Origin: Aurantiochytrium sp. KH105
Lineage: Eukaryota; Sar; Bigyra; Thraustochytrida; Thraustochytriidae
Reading direction: 5' to 3'
NCBI GenBank assembly: GCA_003116975.1
Contig: BGKB01000161.1
Coordinates: 62,001-126,000, forward strand
DNA length: 64,000 nucleotides
Below the pieces are notes generated by a model. That model worked only from the letters and a program-made list of their open reading frames with translations. It made no database searches and was not told the DNA's origin. Below, one piece after another: positions 32,291-41,371 of this stretch (the stretch's first letter is position 1; each line of letters begins with the position of its first letter). The translations under genes and the position numbers were made by a program.

Positions 32291-33355
32291 CTAGGCCTTT
32301 TTAATCTTTGAAAGAATGTAGTTGATGACAATGTCCGAGCTGAGGTGAGGATTGTCAACAATGGCAGGAACCTCGCCCTGGAGACGATCGACAAGGGGCA
32401 TGCAGACGATGCAAGCCTTGACTCCTGCGCGATGCATCCAGGCAGAAAAGCACACGGCCTCCATCTCGATGTTCTTCACACCAGCGTGCTGCAGACGCTC
32501 CAAGAACGCCATCTTGTCTTCATAGGTAAAGTCGACAAAGGCGCCGTCCAGTCGACCCTGATTGCTGTAAAAGCAATTCGCAGACATGGTCTTGCCAACG
32601 ATGACATCGTCGAGCTCGTCCAGAGCGGTCACAATCTCTTGCGAAACGCCCGTCGGGTACTTTTTCTCCTTGCCGAGCTCGATCACTTCATGAAAGGGCT
32701 CGAGTTTCTCATTAAGGACCTCGGCACTGACCACGACCTTGCCTGGCTCGACCCCGATGCCGCCGCTCGTACCGATGCGAAAGGCCTCGACCTCATTGCA
32801 CGGAACGCAGGCCATACGCAGCGCCATTACAAGCTCATTGACCAGAATGCTAACCGATGGGGCGCCCATGCCATGATTGACGACAATGACGGGCCCAACC
32901 TTGTACAAGGTGAATCGGGAGGTCGAGCTCACGCGCGTTGCCTTTGTGCCAATTTTCTTTTGCAAGGCAGTCGCGAAGCGACCCATGCGCTCCACCGTAC
33001 CGCCCATGACGATGAAGCGAACGTCTGCAAAGACTTCTCGCGCTCGTTCGTCCGTGAGACCAATGTGATATAGCACAGGCGCGAACTTGACCTTTTTCGC
33101 GTCCTTTCGGTGCTGTTCATGTCTGGGCAATCTTATGCTCGTGTCTGTCTCGGTGTCTTGCGCTACTTTTGCGCGCTTCGCAATGGGTCGCAGCAGCGGT
33201 GGAGGTCGCGGACTGGCGCCCACCTGAGCTTCGTCGCAAATAGCATAGTAGTCTGTGCCCATGTCGCCAGACGAGTGACCGCGCTTCAAAATCACCGGCG
33301 TCTGCCGGCCGCTATCGCCGCCATCGCTCCTCAAGTCCTCGCTCTTCTCCTGCAT
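32291..33355 (-). CDS. Uridine phosphorylase
   Basis: 354 residues, ATG at 33355. It converts uridine plus phosphate to uracil and ribose-1-phosphate (EC 2.4.2.3). Residues about 1-100 are an unusual Ser/Arg/Pro-rich extension. The nucleoside phosphorylase fold follows with MGGTVERM near the phosphate site, NHGMGAPS, GTSGGIG, and the ribose/base segment NIEMEAVCF (the family Glu-Met-Glu). The frame is open upstream of the ATG as far as a GTG at 33451. A GTAAGT sits at about 33452 on the - strand, so a short upstream exon is possible but not needed. The neighbouring transporter (30802-32040) makes a plausible functional pair. Confidence 0.92.
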   Translation of the reverse strand: MQEKSEDLRSDGGDSGRQTPVILKRGHSSGDMGTDYYAICDEAQVGASPRPPPLLRPIAKRAKVAQDTETDTSIRLPRHEQHRKDAKKVKFAPVLYHIGLTDERAREVFADVRFIVMGGTVERMGRFATALQKKIGTKATRVSSTSRFTLYKVGPVIVVNHGMGAPSVSILVNELVMALRMACVPCNEVEAFRIGTSGGIGVEPGKVVVSAEVLNEKLEPFHEVIELGKEKKYPTGVSQEIVTALDELDDVIVGKTMSANCFYSNQGRLDGAFVDFTYEDKMAFLERLQHAGVKNIEMEAVCFSAWMHRAGVKACIVCMPLVDRLQGEVPAIVDNPHLSSDIVINYILSKIKKA

Positions 33356-33800
33356 CGTTGCGCCTCGCACGACTTCTTGGCTTCGCCCGTCGCTCCCTGC
33401 ACGGCCCGGCCGCAGATGGATTGCAGACTGACTGACTGTTCTCGACGACACTTACTCTTGACCTCCACGACGGTCGGGCTTGACGAGTCCACCCATGTAT
33501 ATAGTATACCGACTCCTCGATACCGTGGCTGACGAGCGCAAGAGCGAGCTTGGTGCATATCGCAGTGTCCAGATCATAGATTCTGCGCGTGCAGATGCAA
33601 ATGATGACGTTCACCATCATCCCATGTGAAGTTCTCGCGAGATTGCAAATCGACTCGTGGGGTGGGTGGGTGGGTGGGTTGATGGATGGGTGTGACTGTG
33701 ACCACCGGCCACTGCCAGCACGAATCGACACGAATATGCAAAACCAAGTTTGTAGACTCCACGCTCAGGGACGAACGATCGAAGACCGGGGCGCGCAGAA
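33356..33800. other. Divergent region between uridine phosphorylase and TyrRS, with G-quadruplex motif
   Basis: 445 bases. A TATA-like palindromic stretch (GTATATAGTATAC) lies at about 33497-33509, about 145 bases upstream of the phosphorylase ATG. Five G-runs at 33659-33678 fit a G-quadruplex on the + strand, about 120 bases upstream of TyrRS. No gene is supported. Confidence 0.5.
33659..33678 (+). promoter_or_regulatory. Potential G-quadruplex (five G-runs)
   Basis: GGGG followed by four GGG runs, each separated by a single T. This meets the tightest loop definition for a parallel G-quadruplex. It lies on the non-template strand upstream of TyrRS. A regulatory role is inferred only. Confidence 0.5.
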
Positions 33801-35213
33801 ATGCAGCGTGTACTGTCGCGGCTGCGTGGACGCAGGCTCCTGGCAGCATCGACGCGATCTGCAGACGCCGTGGGCTCACTGCAGCAGCAGCCGACATCCA
33901 GCGAACATGGCGAGAGCGCCAAGGCCTCGACGTGGTGGCAGCGCGACGACGACAGCGCCCGCGGAAGCGATGGCATCGTGCGCCTTGACAACGGAGACGT
34001 TTGCAGCGTCTACCTGGGCATTGACCCGACTGCCGACGGCCTGCACGTAGGTCATCTCGTGGGCGTCATGGCGCTCCGCGCCTTTCAGCGCGAGGGCTTT
34101 CGACCTCTTGCCCTCGTAGGCGGCGCCACGGGCCTTATTGGCGATCCAAGCGGCCGTGCCACGGAGCGCGCCATGTTAGAGACGAGCGACGTAGAGCGTA
34201 ATGTGGAAGGCATTCGCGCAGACTTAGAACGCGTCCTCGAGTTTGGCGGCAAGGAGCCAAATGCAGCGCAGCTCGTGAACAATCTTGACTGGTACCGCGG
34301 CATGTCCGCTCTCGAGCTTCTTCGCGACGTAGGAAAACACTTTCGCGTGAGTGCGATGATGTCTCGAGAGAGCGTCAAGGCGCGTCTAGAAACCTCTTCG
34401 GATGAAACGCAAGAGGGCCTCAGCTTTACGGAGTTCTCCTATCAACTTCTTCAAGGGTACGATTTTCTGCACCTCTACCGTACCGAGTCGTGCCGCGTCC
34501 AAATTGGCGGAAGTGATCAATGGGGTAATATTGCGGCAGGCACAGATCTCATCCGACGCGCCACGGGTGACACTGCCGAGGCACTTGGTGTGACAGTGCC
34601 GTTGCTCACAAATCGCGCGGGCGAAAAGTTCGGCAAGAGCGCAGGTAACGCTGTCTGGCTCGCACCCGACAAGACGAGCGATTTCGAGTTGTACCAATTT
34701 TTCATGCGTGCAGAGGATGAAATGGTCGAGGATCTGCTCTACAAATTGACCGAGTTGCCTGAAGATGAGGTGGCCGCGATCGCCAAGGCGCATGGCGAGG
34801 CACCTGAAAAACGCGAGGCCCAACGTCGTCTTGCGCAGAGTGTTGTGCAGATGGTGCGTGGGCCGACAGGTTTGCGTCGCGCCGAGGTGGCCACTCAGGC
34901 GCTTTTTGGCGGCGACCTCGATGCTCTATCGGCAGAAGACCTCTTGAGCATCGACGCGCCTCGTGTCACGCTTTCTAGGGAGCAGGTTCAGGATCGAACT
35001 GCAATTGACGTTTTTGCTGCTGCCAAGGCTGTGGCCTCAAAGTCCGAAGCTAAGCGGCTTGCTGCGAGTGGCGGTCTCTATGTTCAGAACCACCGGGTCC
35101 CCGACGCGTCTTACACGTTGGATCTCGCGCGCGACGCTGCTGAGGGTCGCGTTATTTTGCTACGATCTGGCAAGCGCAAGTACACCATTGTCTCTGTGCA
35201 AGATGCCGAATGA
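33801..35213 (+). CDS. Tyrosyl-tRNA synthetase, bacterial/organellar type
   Basis: 470 residues, ATG at 33801. It charges tRNA-Tyr. The first 30 or so residues are Arg/Leu/Ser/Ala-rich without acids (MQRVLSRLRGRRLLAAS), typical of a mitochondrial (or plastid-relict) targeting peptide. The class I signature appears as HVGH at residues 82-85 and the KMSKS loop as KFGKS near residue 277. Tyrosine-site blocks include GGATGLIGDPSGR and QIGGSDQWGN. The C-terminus has an S4-like RNA-binding domain (SKSEAKRLAASGGLYVQNHRV region). The length matches bacterial TyrS plus transit peptide. The cytosolic eukaryotic enzyme would look different, so this is the organellar copy. Confidence 0.95.
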   Translation: MQRVLSRLRGRRLLAASTRSADAVGSLQQQPTSSEHGESAKASTWWQRDDDSARGSDGIVRLDNGDVCSVYLGIDPTADGLHVGHLVGVMALRAFQREGFRPLALVGGATGLIGDPSGRATERAMLETSDVERNVEGIRADLERVLEFGGKEPNAAQLVNNLDWYRGMSALELLRDVGKHFRVSAMMSRESVKARLETSSDETQEGLSFTEFSYQLLQGYDFLHLYRTESCRVQIGGSDQWGNIAAGTDLIRRATGDTAEALGVTVPLLTNRAGEKFGKSAGNAVWLAPDKTSDFELYQFFMRAEDEMVEDLLYKLTELPEDEVAAIAKAHGEAPEKREAQRRLAQSVVQMVRGPTGLRRAEVATQALFGGDLDALSAEDLLSIDAPRVTLSREQVQDRTAIDVFAAAKAVASKSEAKRLAASGGLYVQNHRVPDASYTLDLARDAAEGRVILLRSGKRKYTIVSVQDAE

Positions 35214-35806
35214 TCGCATGCTGTTTGTGGATTCGATTGCACGAGCCCCGTCGCTCTGCCGCTCGGTAGCTCGTCCACCCCAACTTCAAGCTCACACATT
35301 TTCGAAGCTTGATCTTGACACAGTGCAAGGGGTTGATGTGTTTCGGTTAGCGCGTATACACCACTCTAGGCCTATTGAGTCTCTATCAAAGTGCAAGCAA
35401 GACGGCTAAATCGTGTCTCACTTGTTTTGAAAGATAGTTTGATGGTTGCCCATGGCTGTTTTCGTTTCTTCTCGATGTTTGCTTCATTTCATGTTTTCAT
35501 TGCCATGTCGAGACGACAATGAACGAGCAATTCGCGAAAAGTACAACAAAAAAAAATCAACATAGAACAATTTTAGACCCATAGCTCCTAGGGCAAACTA
35601 ACACTCGTGTGCGGAAGGAGGAAGAGACGGCTCTACATGAGCCCGAACCTTCCATGTTTCCTAATCTTTAATTTCCCAAACAAATCTGATTTGGTCCTCC
35701 ATTTCGAACGTTTGCGCGCGCAAACAAACAGAGCCAGGGTGCATCCCGCTCATTCTTCTTTTCAGACGTTTCGAGCGAGTCTGAAAGTGAGCTTCGCATT
35801 CAATTT
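35214..35806. other. Convergent intergenic region
   Basis: 593 bases, lower in GC than the flanking genes, with an A-run near 35548-35557. Nothing else recognisable. It should contain the 3' UTRs of TyrRS and of the CCCH-repeat gene. Confidence 0.5.
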
Positions 35807-36541
35807 TCATTCAAAAGGTTTTGGTTTTGTCAATCGCCCTTTGACGTCGTCCCATTCTGAAGGCTTCATGCTAAAGTCCTGATGCTGCTCGCGCGAGAAT
35901 CCGCACTCGCAAACGCCATAACCCCCTTCACTCTCAAGATCGAGAGTGAAGTCCCCACAAGGCCTGGACGGCTTTCGTAAAGCTTCAGGATCATGGCTTG
36001 AGGATTCTTCCCTTCTCCGACGTTCCTCTTCGCGACGCTCCTCTTCCAAAGCCCTCTTTGCAGCGCTCTTTTCATGCTCGAGCTTGTTGAAGCCACAAAA
36101 GCAGAGGCCATACTGCTCGCTGTTCAAGTCGATGGCGAAATGCTCGCAGGGCTCGGCGGGGCTTTCGATGGAAGATTTGGTGAGCTTTCTACTGATTCGC
36201 TTTGCAAAATTTCGCATAGACCGTCGAAAGGAGGACCTTTTGTCCTCGCTGCGATGCTCCTCCATGGCGAACCCGCATTCGCACATGCCAAAGCCGTCCT
36301 TGGCAAAGGTGAAGTTGTGGCACGCCTGCGGCTTGGCAGGTTCCTCGGGCGGTGGTGGGGGCGTCTCTTCCGCGACCTCATCCTCTCCCTCGCTGCCCTG
36401 TCCGGCATCGTCCTGCGTCGCCAGCCTCGCCAGGTGGTCCGCCAGCGAGAAGCCGCACGTGCGGCACTGGCCAAAGGCCGCTTCCGAGGCGTCAAAGCTC
36501 TCGCAGGCGGACTTGTACTTTGCTCTCCGCAGCGTCGCCAT
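35807..36541 (-). CDS. Protein with four tandem CCCH zinc-binding-like repeats
   Basis: 244 residues, ATG at 36541. Four repeats share the pattern C-x2-F-x(7-11)-[FY]-G-x-C-x2/x-C-GF-x4-H. Key pieces are CESF...FGQCRTCGF...DH (about residues 13-36), CHNF...FGMCECGF...EH (about 74-96), CEHF...YGLCFCGF...EH (about 132-156) and CGDF...YGVCECGF...QH (about 196-221). Three Cys and one His per repeat suggest one zinc each. Linkers are a Pro/Glu stretch after the first repeat, a basic SSFRRSMRNFAKRISRKL segment after the second and an acidic/basic helix after the third. No catalytic domain. Similar Cys-rich motifs occur scattered in protist proteins, but I know no defined function. Possible roles are zinc-dependent protein or phosphoinositide binding, the basic segment favouring a membrane or nucleic acid contact. 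Confidence 0.82.
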   Translation of the reverse strand: MATLRRAKYKSACESFDASEAAFGQCRTCGFSLADHLARLATQDDAGQGSEGEDEVAEETPPPPPEEPAKPQACHNFTFAKDGFGMCECGFAMEEHRSEDKRSSFRRSMRNFAKRISRKLTKSSIESPAEPCEHFAIDLNSEQYGLCFCGFNKLEHEKSAAKRALEEERREEERRRREESSSHDPEALRKPSRPCGDFTLDLESEGGYGVCECGFSREQHQDFSMKPSEWDDVKGRLTKPKPFE

Positions 36542-37626
36542 CCTCCTCCGCCCCTGCACCCCCCCCCTCCCTTCCCCTCGCCGCGCCGCCCGAGCGCTGC
36601 GCCGCTGTTCTGGCTTTGCCTTTCGCGCTCTGCGAGTCTGCGCTGCGCCGCTGGCTTGCGCGCCTCTCGCAGCTGGTCCGGTCCACGAGCCCGTCCTCGC
36701 TTTCGCGCCGCGACCGCCGCGCGGGGGCCGCGCCCGCGCCCGCGACGAGCCGCCCGCGGCGAGGAGGGCGGTCTGCGCGCGGGGCTCTCGCGCCCGCGCC
36801 TCGAGGTTGGGCGCGAGACTGCTTTGCTTTTGCTTTTGCTTTTGCTTTTGCTTTGCTTGTCCGGCTCTGCGCTGCTCTGCTCTTCCTGGTCTCTTTGATC
36901 AGCGCCGCCCGCGCGTGCACGGGGTTCCCCCGGCGCGCCGCAGAGGCCCCGCGCACCCCCCGGCGGCGCACACCCCTGCGGCGCGCAGGCCGCCGTGGGG
37001 CGGAGGAGGGGGGTCCGGGGCGAGTGTGGCGCGGCCCGAGCGAGGACTGGACTTTGGCCGAGCGCGCGCAAGGCGAGGCGAAAAAGTGCGCGTGGCAGTG
37101 TGGCGCGCACGGTGCTTGGCGAGCAGCTGCTGTCCGGGGACGGCTGCGCGCGACGGAGACGACGAGAATGGCGAGAAGGCAGGCGTCCGCCTCGACCTGG
37201 CTGTGCGGGCGAGTCTAGCCGGACGGACGCAATGCCCTCCCCTCCATCCACGTCCTGGGAGAACCTGGACCTCATCCCCTAAAGTGGAATCAACTCCTGG
37301 GATCGATGGGACGAAACGGATTGGAACGCGTGTTCTCTCCTGAGTCATGATGATCAATCGCCATGAAGTCCACCTTCTCTTTGTCTTTTTTCGAGACGTA
37401 AAGATCTTGGAACAGATCCAGGGTCTGTCTTTTTGTCAACAACCAGCGCTTGCCTTGTGCTGTTTGAGTCGGTCATTTGTAAAGACATTTGTCTATTATT
37501 TGCCAGCCAGCCATGCACACACCACCCAAGCTAGCTCCTCCTTTGCCAGAAAGCACGGAGATGGATGGATGAATGAATGAATGCGAACGATGGTTTGGCA
37601 GCGTTGAGCTCCTCCGTTGACGAAGA
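36542..37626. other. GC-rich upstream region of the CCCH gene
   Basis: 1.1 kb between the start of the CCCH gene and the 3' end of the TrmO gene. Very GC-rich and low in complexity. It carries a GCTTTT hexanucleotide repeat (36821-36858) and a C-run (36558-36567). Long frames on both strands (for example 36124-37275 and 35946-37343) are composed of Arg/Pro/Ala/Ser and start or end inside real genes, so none is called. Confidence 0.5.
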
Positions 37627-38604
37627 TTATCCTTTTCCCGGCCGCTGCGGTTCCGCTTTCTTCAGAGAATTTCCTTTGGCCAGACCTTCGAGATCCTCAT
37701 CATAGGCCCGAGCGCCCAGAACAGTGGCGAGACGAGCGGAATCCGCGACGGAAAAAAGGAACTGGATGCCATCGACCACGCACTGCTGCGAGACGCTTGT
37801 AGGTTGGCTGCAAGGATCCTTGGATATGCCTTGGCGCCCCTGATGAACGGCACGAACATCAAGCCTGACAACCTGCTCCACGGCGCGCTTCAGTTCCACC
37901 ACGGTACGGTAGAAGCGCGTCACATCAGCCTGCACAAGCTCATCCATGTCTTGGTCAGCTTTGGTTGTAAATTCGACGGTCCACGCCAGATTCTGCTCCG
38001 CCAAGACCCAACTCGCAAATCTAGGTGTCTCGAGAGGCACGTCCCCTGGGACGAAGGGCTTGAGGTCTAGCACGGGCGTCAAATGGCAGAGATCAATACC
38101 TCCTACAATGACATGGCGACGCGAAAGGTCGACGGACCGCACTGTGGCAAGCGTTAGTCCGATTGGATTGGGTCGATGCGGCGTGCGTGTACTCAGCGTG
38201 CCTGTGCTCTTGCCTTGCAGCAACGGCGGTCGAATTTTCGACGGTAGAATCACCTGCGCGTCCCCGCGCACCCAGGCCGCAACTTTTGACTTGTTGGTAT
38301 TGCGCGAAAAGACAAAGACAATCCACACATGGCTAAAGGCATCAAGTCCCTCGAGAGCCGCGTCGCCAACGTGCTTGTGCAGCACAACGCGACCAAGCGT
38401 ATCCGGTGCTAGATTACCCTGACGTGGAACACCTCTTTTATTAGCAAAAACCGACTCGCACACGCCAATTTCCCGAAACGAGACGACCTGCTCGTCGTGC
38501 TCGACGCCCGTGCTCTTTTGCTGCTCCGATTGCTTCTGCTGCTCTTGCTGCCCGAGACCTTGGTCTCCTCCGGCTACAGCGCCGCCATCTTCTGCGTCCA
38601 CCAT
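37627..38604 (-). CDS. TrmO-type tRNA (N6-threonylcarbamoyladenosine37) methyltransferase
   Basis: 325 residues, ATG at 38604. The family (bacterial TsaA/TrmO, animal TRMO) methylates N6-threonylcarbamoyladenosine at tRNA position 37 with SAM. The N-terminus (about 35 residues) is Gln/Glu-rich. The beta-barrel domain begins near IGVCESVF, continues with GVPRQGNLAP and FSHVWIVFVF, and holds the signature RTPHRPNPIGLTLA, which is near-identical across the family. A C-terminal half of about 110 residues is typical of eukaryotic members and includes the conserved QGRQGISKDPC-like element. It is divergent from the exosome gene MTR3 with 246 bases between start codons, so the two RNA-maturation genes may share a promoter. 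Confidence 0.93.
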   Translation of the reverse strand: MVDAEDGGAVAGGDQGLGQQEQQKQSEQQKSTGVEHDEQVVSFREIGVCESVFANKRGVPRQGNLAPDTLGRVVLHKHVGDAALEGLDAFSHVWIVFVFSRNTNKSKVAAWVRGDAQVILPSKIRPPLLQGKSTGTLSTRTPHRPNPIGLTLATVRSVDLSRRHVIVGGIDLCHLTPVLDLKPFVPGDVPLETPRFASWVLAEQNLAWTVEFTTKADQDMDELVQADVTRFYRTVVELKRAVEQVVRLDVRAVHQGRQGISKDPCSQPTSVSQQCVVDGIQFLFSVADSARLATVLGARAYDEDLEGLAKGNSLKKAEPQRPGKG

Positions 38605-38850
38605 CGCTGAGACAGACGCTGAGCAAGCTCGGACACACTCAGACAAGACACGCGGGCCTCTTGCCGGCGCGAGGTCTTCCCTTTCTCCCACCAAGCACGC
38701 ACGCGAGCACGCGATCGTCTCGCGGTTCTGCTGGCTGGTGCTCGGCCGTGCGTGAGGAGCCCGCTGGCACGGCAGCAAGCAGTGATTCCTTGCCCCGCTT
38801 GGCCACTGGGCAGCAGAGCAGCAAGGCAGCCAACCACTGGCCTCGGCACG
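38605..38850. promoter_or_regulatory. Candidate bidirectional promoter, TrmO/MTR3
   Basis: Only 246 bases separate the two ATGs, so both transcripts must begin within it or overlap. It is GC-rich with no clear TATA box. Confidence 0.5.
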
Positions 38851-39726
38851 ATGGCCACCCTGTACAGGCCTCGCGTCGTGCGTCGCGCGCGGGACGAGAC
38901 GCCCTCGCGCGGGGCGCGCATCGGCCCCACCGACGCGCGCTCCCACAAGCCCAGCGGCGGCCGGAGCGGTGGCATCGACACGGAGACGGAGGGAAACGAG
39001 GGGGCCAAGACCTTCGTCGAGGTCGACACCGGCGTCGTGGGCGGCGCGGCAGGCTCGGCTTATGTAAAGGTCAACGGCACACGTGTGCTCTGCAGCGTGC
39101 GAGGCCCTCGTGCAATCAAAAAGTCGTCAGACTTCGGAGACGAGGGCGCTCTCGATTGCACAGTGCGCCTCGCGCCCTTTGCGCTCTATGGTGAGGCTGC
39201 CGGGCCAACCAGCTCCCGCAACGTAGAGACGCGGCGCATCAAGCGCGAGCAGATGCTTTCGGGCGCTCTTCTTCGTGCAATCAAGGGAAGCATCCGTCTC
39301 GATCGTTTTCCTAAATCTGTGCTAGAAATTGATGCTCTCGTGCTCTCCGACGACGGTGCCGCTCCGGCTGTCATCCCAAGCTGCGCTTCTCTCGCCATCG
39401 CAGACAGCGGCGTAGAAATGAGAGACCTTGTCGCCTGTGCTCAGGTTGGCGTCTCTGACGCCGCTGGCAAGGGCGTTCCTTCTTTTGTTTCGAGCCCGAC
39501 CCTCGCCCAGCAGGCTGCCTGTTCCAGCGTTATGACGATGGCTCTCTTGCCAGCATCAGAAACAATCTCTGATCTTACCATCAAGGGCACCGTGTCACAC
39601 TCGCTGGCTGGCGAGACCTCCAAGCGATGCTTTGAAGGCTGCATTACGCTGCATCGTCAAATGCGGGAGCATCTTGTCGCCAAGGCTGAGCAGGCCTTTG
39701 CAGACCTGGAAAGTGAAGAACAATAA
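38851..39726 (+). CDS. MTR3: Exosome core subunit MTR3 (EXOSC6-like, RNase PH fold)
   Basis: 291 residues, ATG at 38851. A ring subunit of the RNA exosome, which degrades and trims RNA in nucleus and cytoplasm. The N-terminal 50 residues are Arg/Gly-rich. The RNase PH fold follows: GSAYVKVNGTRVLCSVRGPR, then an APFA segment, RDL-equivalent helices, LEIDALVLSDDG and the ADSGVEMRDLV motif. The last two favour MTR3/EXOSC6 over RRP41, RRP46 or RRP42. Phosphorolytic active-site residues are not evident, as expected in eukaryotes where the ring is structural. Length agrees with the family (about 250-290). Confidence 0.88.
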   Translation: MATLYRPRVVRRARDETPSRGARIGPTDARSHKPSGGRSGGIDTETEGNEGAKTFVEVDTGVVGGAAGSAYVKVNGTRVLCSVRGPRAIKKSSDFGDEGALDCTVRLAPFALYGEAAGPTSSRNVETRRIKREQMLSGALLRAIKGSIRLDRFPKSVLEIDALVLSDDGAAPAVIPSCASLAIADSGVEMRDLVACAQVGVSDAAGKGVPSFVSSPTLAQQAACSSVMTMALLPASETISDLTIKGTVSHSLAGETSKRCFEGCITLHRQMREHLVAKAEQAFADLESEEQ

Positions 39727-39944
39727 GTGAGAGAGTTCGCTCATCTCAGCAAGCTTGCCCTGGTAACCTTACTCAAGGACTGACTACTCGTAATCTAATC
39801 AATCATCGCGTCTTATGCTACAATCAAAATTGCTCGCGATCCGCGGCTCTTTTCCCACTCTTGGATTGGAATCAAAAGGACATTTTCTTCATCTTCTCTC
39901 AACCGATCAGTTCGATCAACCTACTTATAATCATTGCGTCCATA

Positions 39945-41333
39945 CTACAGTTTTCGCCGTGCTTCCTCCATGCGCCACGCGTGACATCTTTCTCGACATC
40001 GTCGAATAACTTCTACGCATAAGGCTAATGTTGCGATGCCCAAAACAAAGATAGCAGCTAACAAATGTACACTTTCCATGTCCTGATTGTCCTCAACCTT
40101 GGTGAACGCATCAAAGATGATCGCGTCCTCAAATGCAGCAGACTCGTCAGGCATCGGCACATCTGCCGCTAGAGTTGGGATAAAACCACTTTCACGCGCA
40201 CCAGTCAGCGAGCCTGCGTCAGCAACGACAAAGGATTCACGCTTTGTCTCTCGCATGTCCACTGCCTGGAGCACATTGGCGTCGCCATCATCATTGTCAA
40301 TCTCGATGCCATCATCGCTATTGTCGACCTCGGGCAACCGAGGTTGCTCTGATTCGACGGAATTTGCACCACTCGAATCTTGCGCGTATAGTTTCACGGC
40401 TTCTTCCAAAATCAGCTCAATCATGTCCGTCGTGCCTGCGATGGCACTTGCCGGAACGCGAAATAGATCATGAAAATTTACAGGTTGGGCCTTGCCAGGA
40501 ACTTCCAGCATGAAGGCAGCTCGAACGCCTGCATAACGCTCCATCCAATCGACAGCAATTCCTGTATTTTTAGCATCAATAACATCGCTTCGCTCACGAT
40601 ATCTCAGCACGCCTTGTGATGCTTGCGCTAGTTGCGTCGCCTCTGCGACGCGCACCTCAGACGCGTTATAGACGGGGAAGACCACCTTGGCGCAGCAATG
40701 CACATCCAATACAACCCGGCGTGCAGGGTTCCCCGCCAAGACAAGATCGCGTAGCGCACGAGCCTCGAGTGCCTCGAAAGGGTATTCACCTTGGTACAGC
40801 TCCGAGAAAAAGGCCTCCGGATTGCCAAATCCCCATGTCTCATTGGCAACGCCGAAATTACGGTTCAGATCGATGCCAGCAAACTTTCCGCCCCGTGGCA
40901 ATGGAGTTCGTGTTCGACGCCATGACCGCTGCGTTGTTCGAGTATACGCATAACCGTCCGGATTCAAATTTGCCAGAAAGGCAAGTCGCACCGGAGAAGT
41001 CGCCAAGATCTCAGCAAGACGCTCGAAATGACGGACCATGAGACACAACACCGAGGCTGATGAAATCCACTCGCGGGCGTGCATCCCTCCAATCATGAGG
41101 ACTTCGAGAGGATCCTCGAGGCTGCTTTCTGCCCTTTGCATGGATTCCATCGTAACCGTGATTAAAGGTCTATCTTCCGAAGTCCGCGCTACTTCTTGGG
41201 CACGCACACTCACACCATGCAACCCGTTCAAGTCTGACGCGATTCGCCAAAATAGCTCCGCCGTTGAGTCATACCGAAGATACACGTTGCATGCCCGCGC
41301 TTCGAGAGCGCCGGCGGTCCCACCACCGGCCAT
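39945..41333 (-). CDS. M14 zinc carboxypeptidase with C-terminal membrane anchor
   Basis: 462 residues, ATG at 41333. Metallocarboxypeptidase, removing C-terminal residues from peptides. Zinc ligands lie in GGMHAREW (His and Glu) and in LDVHCC (His). Substrate-binding Asn-Arg is in GIDLNRNFG, NPDGY is present, and the general base Glu is in FMLEVPG, so it should be active. The catalytic domain covers residues about 15-310. An acidic, unordered linker follows and then a hydrophobic segment (VHLLAAIFVLGIATLALCVEV, about 426-446) with a basic tail. No N-terminal signal peptide or pro-domain is visible, which is odd for a type I protein. It may use a tail-anchor-like insertion or lack an upstream exon. 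The stop of the next gene lies only 38 bases upstream of this ATG. Confidence 0.88.
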   Translation of the reverse strand: MAGGGTAGALEARACNVYLRYDSTAELFWRIASDLNGLHGVSVRAQEVARTSEDRPLITVTMESMQRAESSLEDPLEVLMIGGMHAREWISSASVLCLMVRHFERLAEILATSPVRLAFLANLNPDGYAYTRTTQRSWRRTRTPLPRGGKFAGIDLNRNFGVANETWGFGNPEAFFSELYQGEYPFEALEARALRDLVLAGNPARRVVLDVHCCAKVVFPVYNASEVRVAEATQLAQASQGVLRYRERSDVIDAKNTGIAVDWMERYAGVRAAFMLEVPGKAQPVNFHDLFRVPASAIAGTTDMIELILEEAVKLYAQDSSGANSVESEQPRLPEVDNSDDGIEIDNDDGDANVLQAVDMRETKRESFVVADAGSLTGARESGFIPTLAADVPMPDESAAFEDAIIFDAFTKVEDNQDMESVHLLAAIFVLGIATLALCVEVIRRCRERCHAWRMEEARRKL

Positions 41334-41371
41334 GGACGCCCTTTCTTTCTGGCAGAGCTTGTAAGTTAAGA

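Noticed and set aside
36124-37275. Long - strand frame with a KSKSKS run
   Set aside because: Crosses the CCCH gene in another frame and lies in a GC-rich, repeat-bearing promoter; the KS run is just the GCTTTT repeat.
35946-37343. Long + strand frame over the CCCH gene and GC-rich flank
   Set aside because: Antisense to a gene with clear repeats; Arg/Pro/Ala/Cys composition driven by GC content; no homology.
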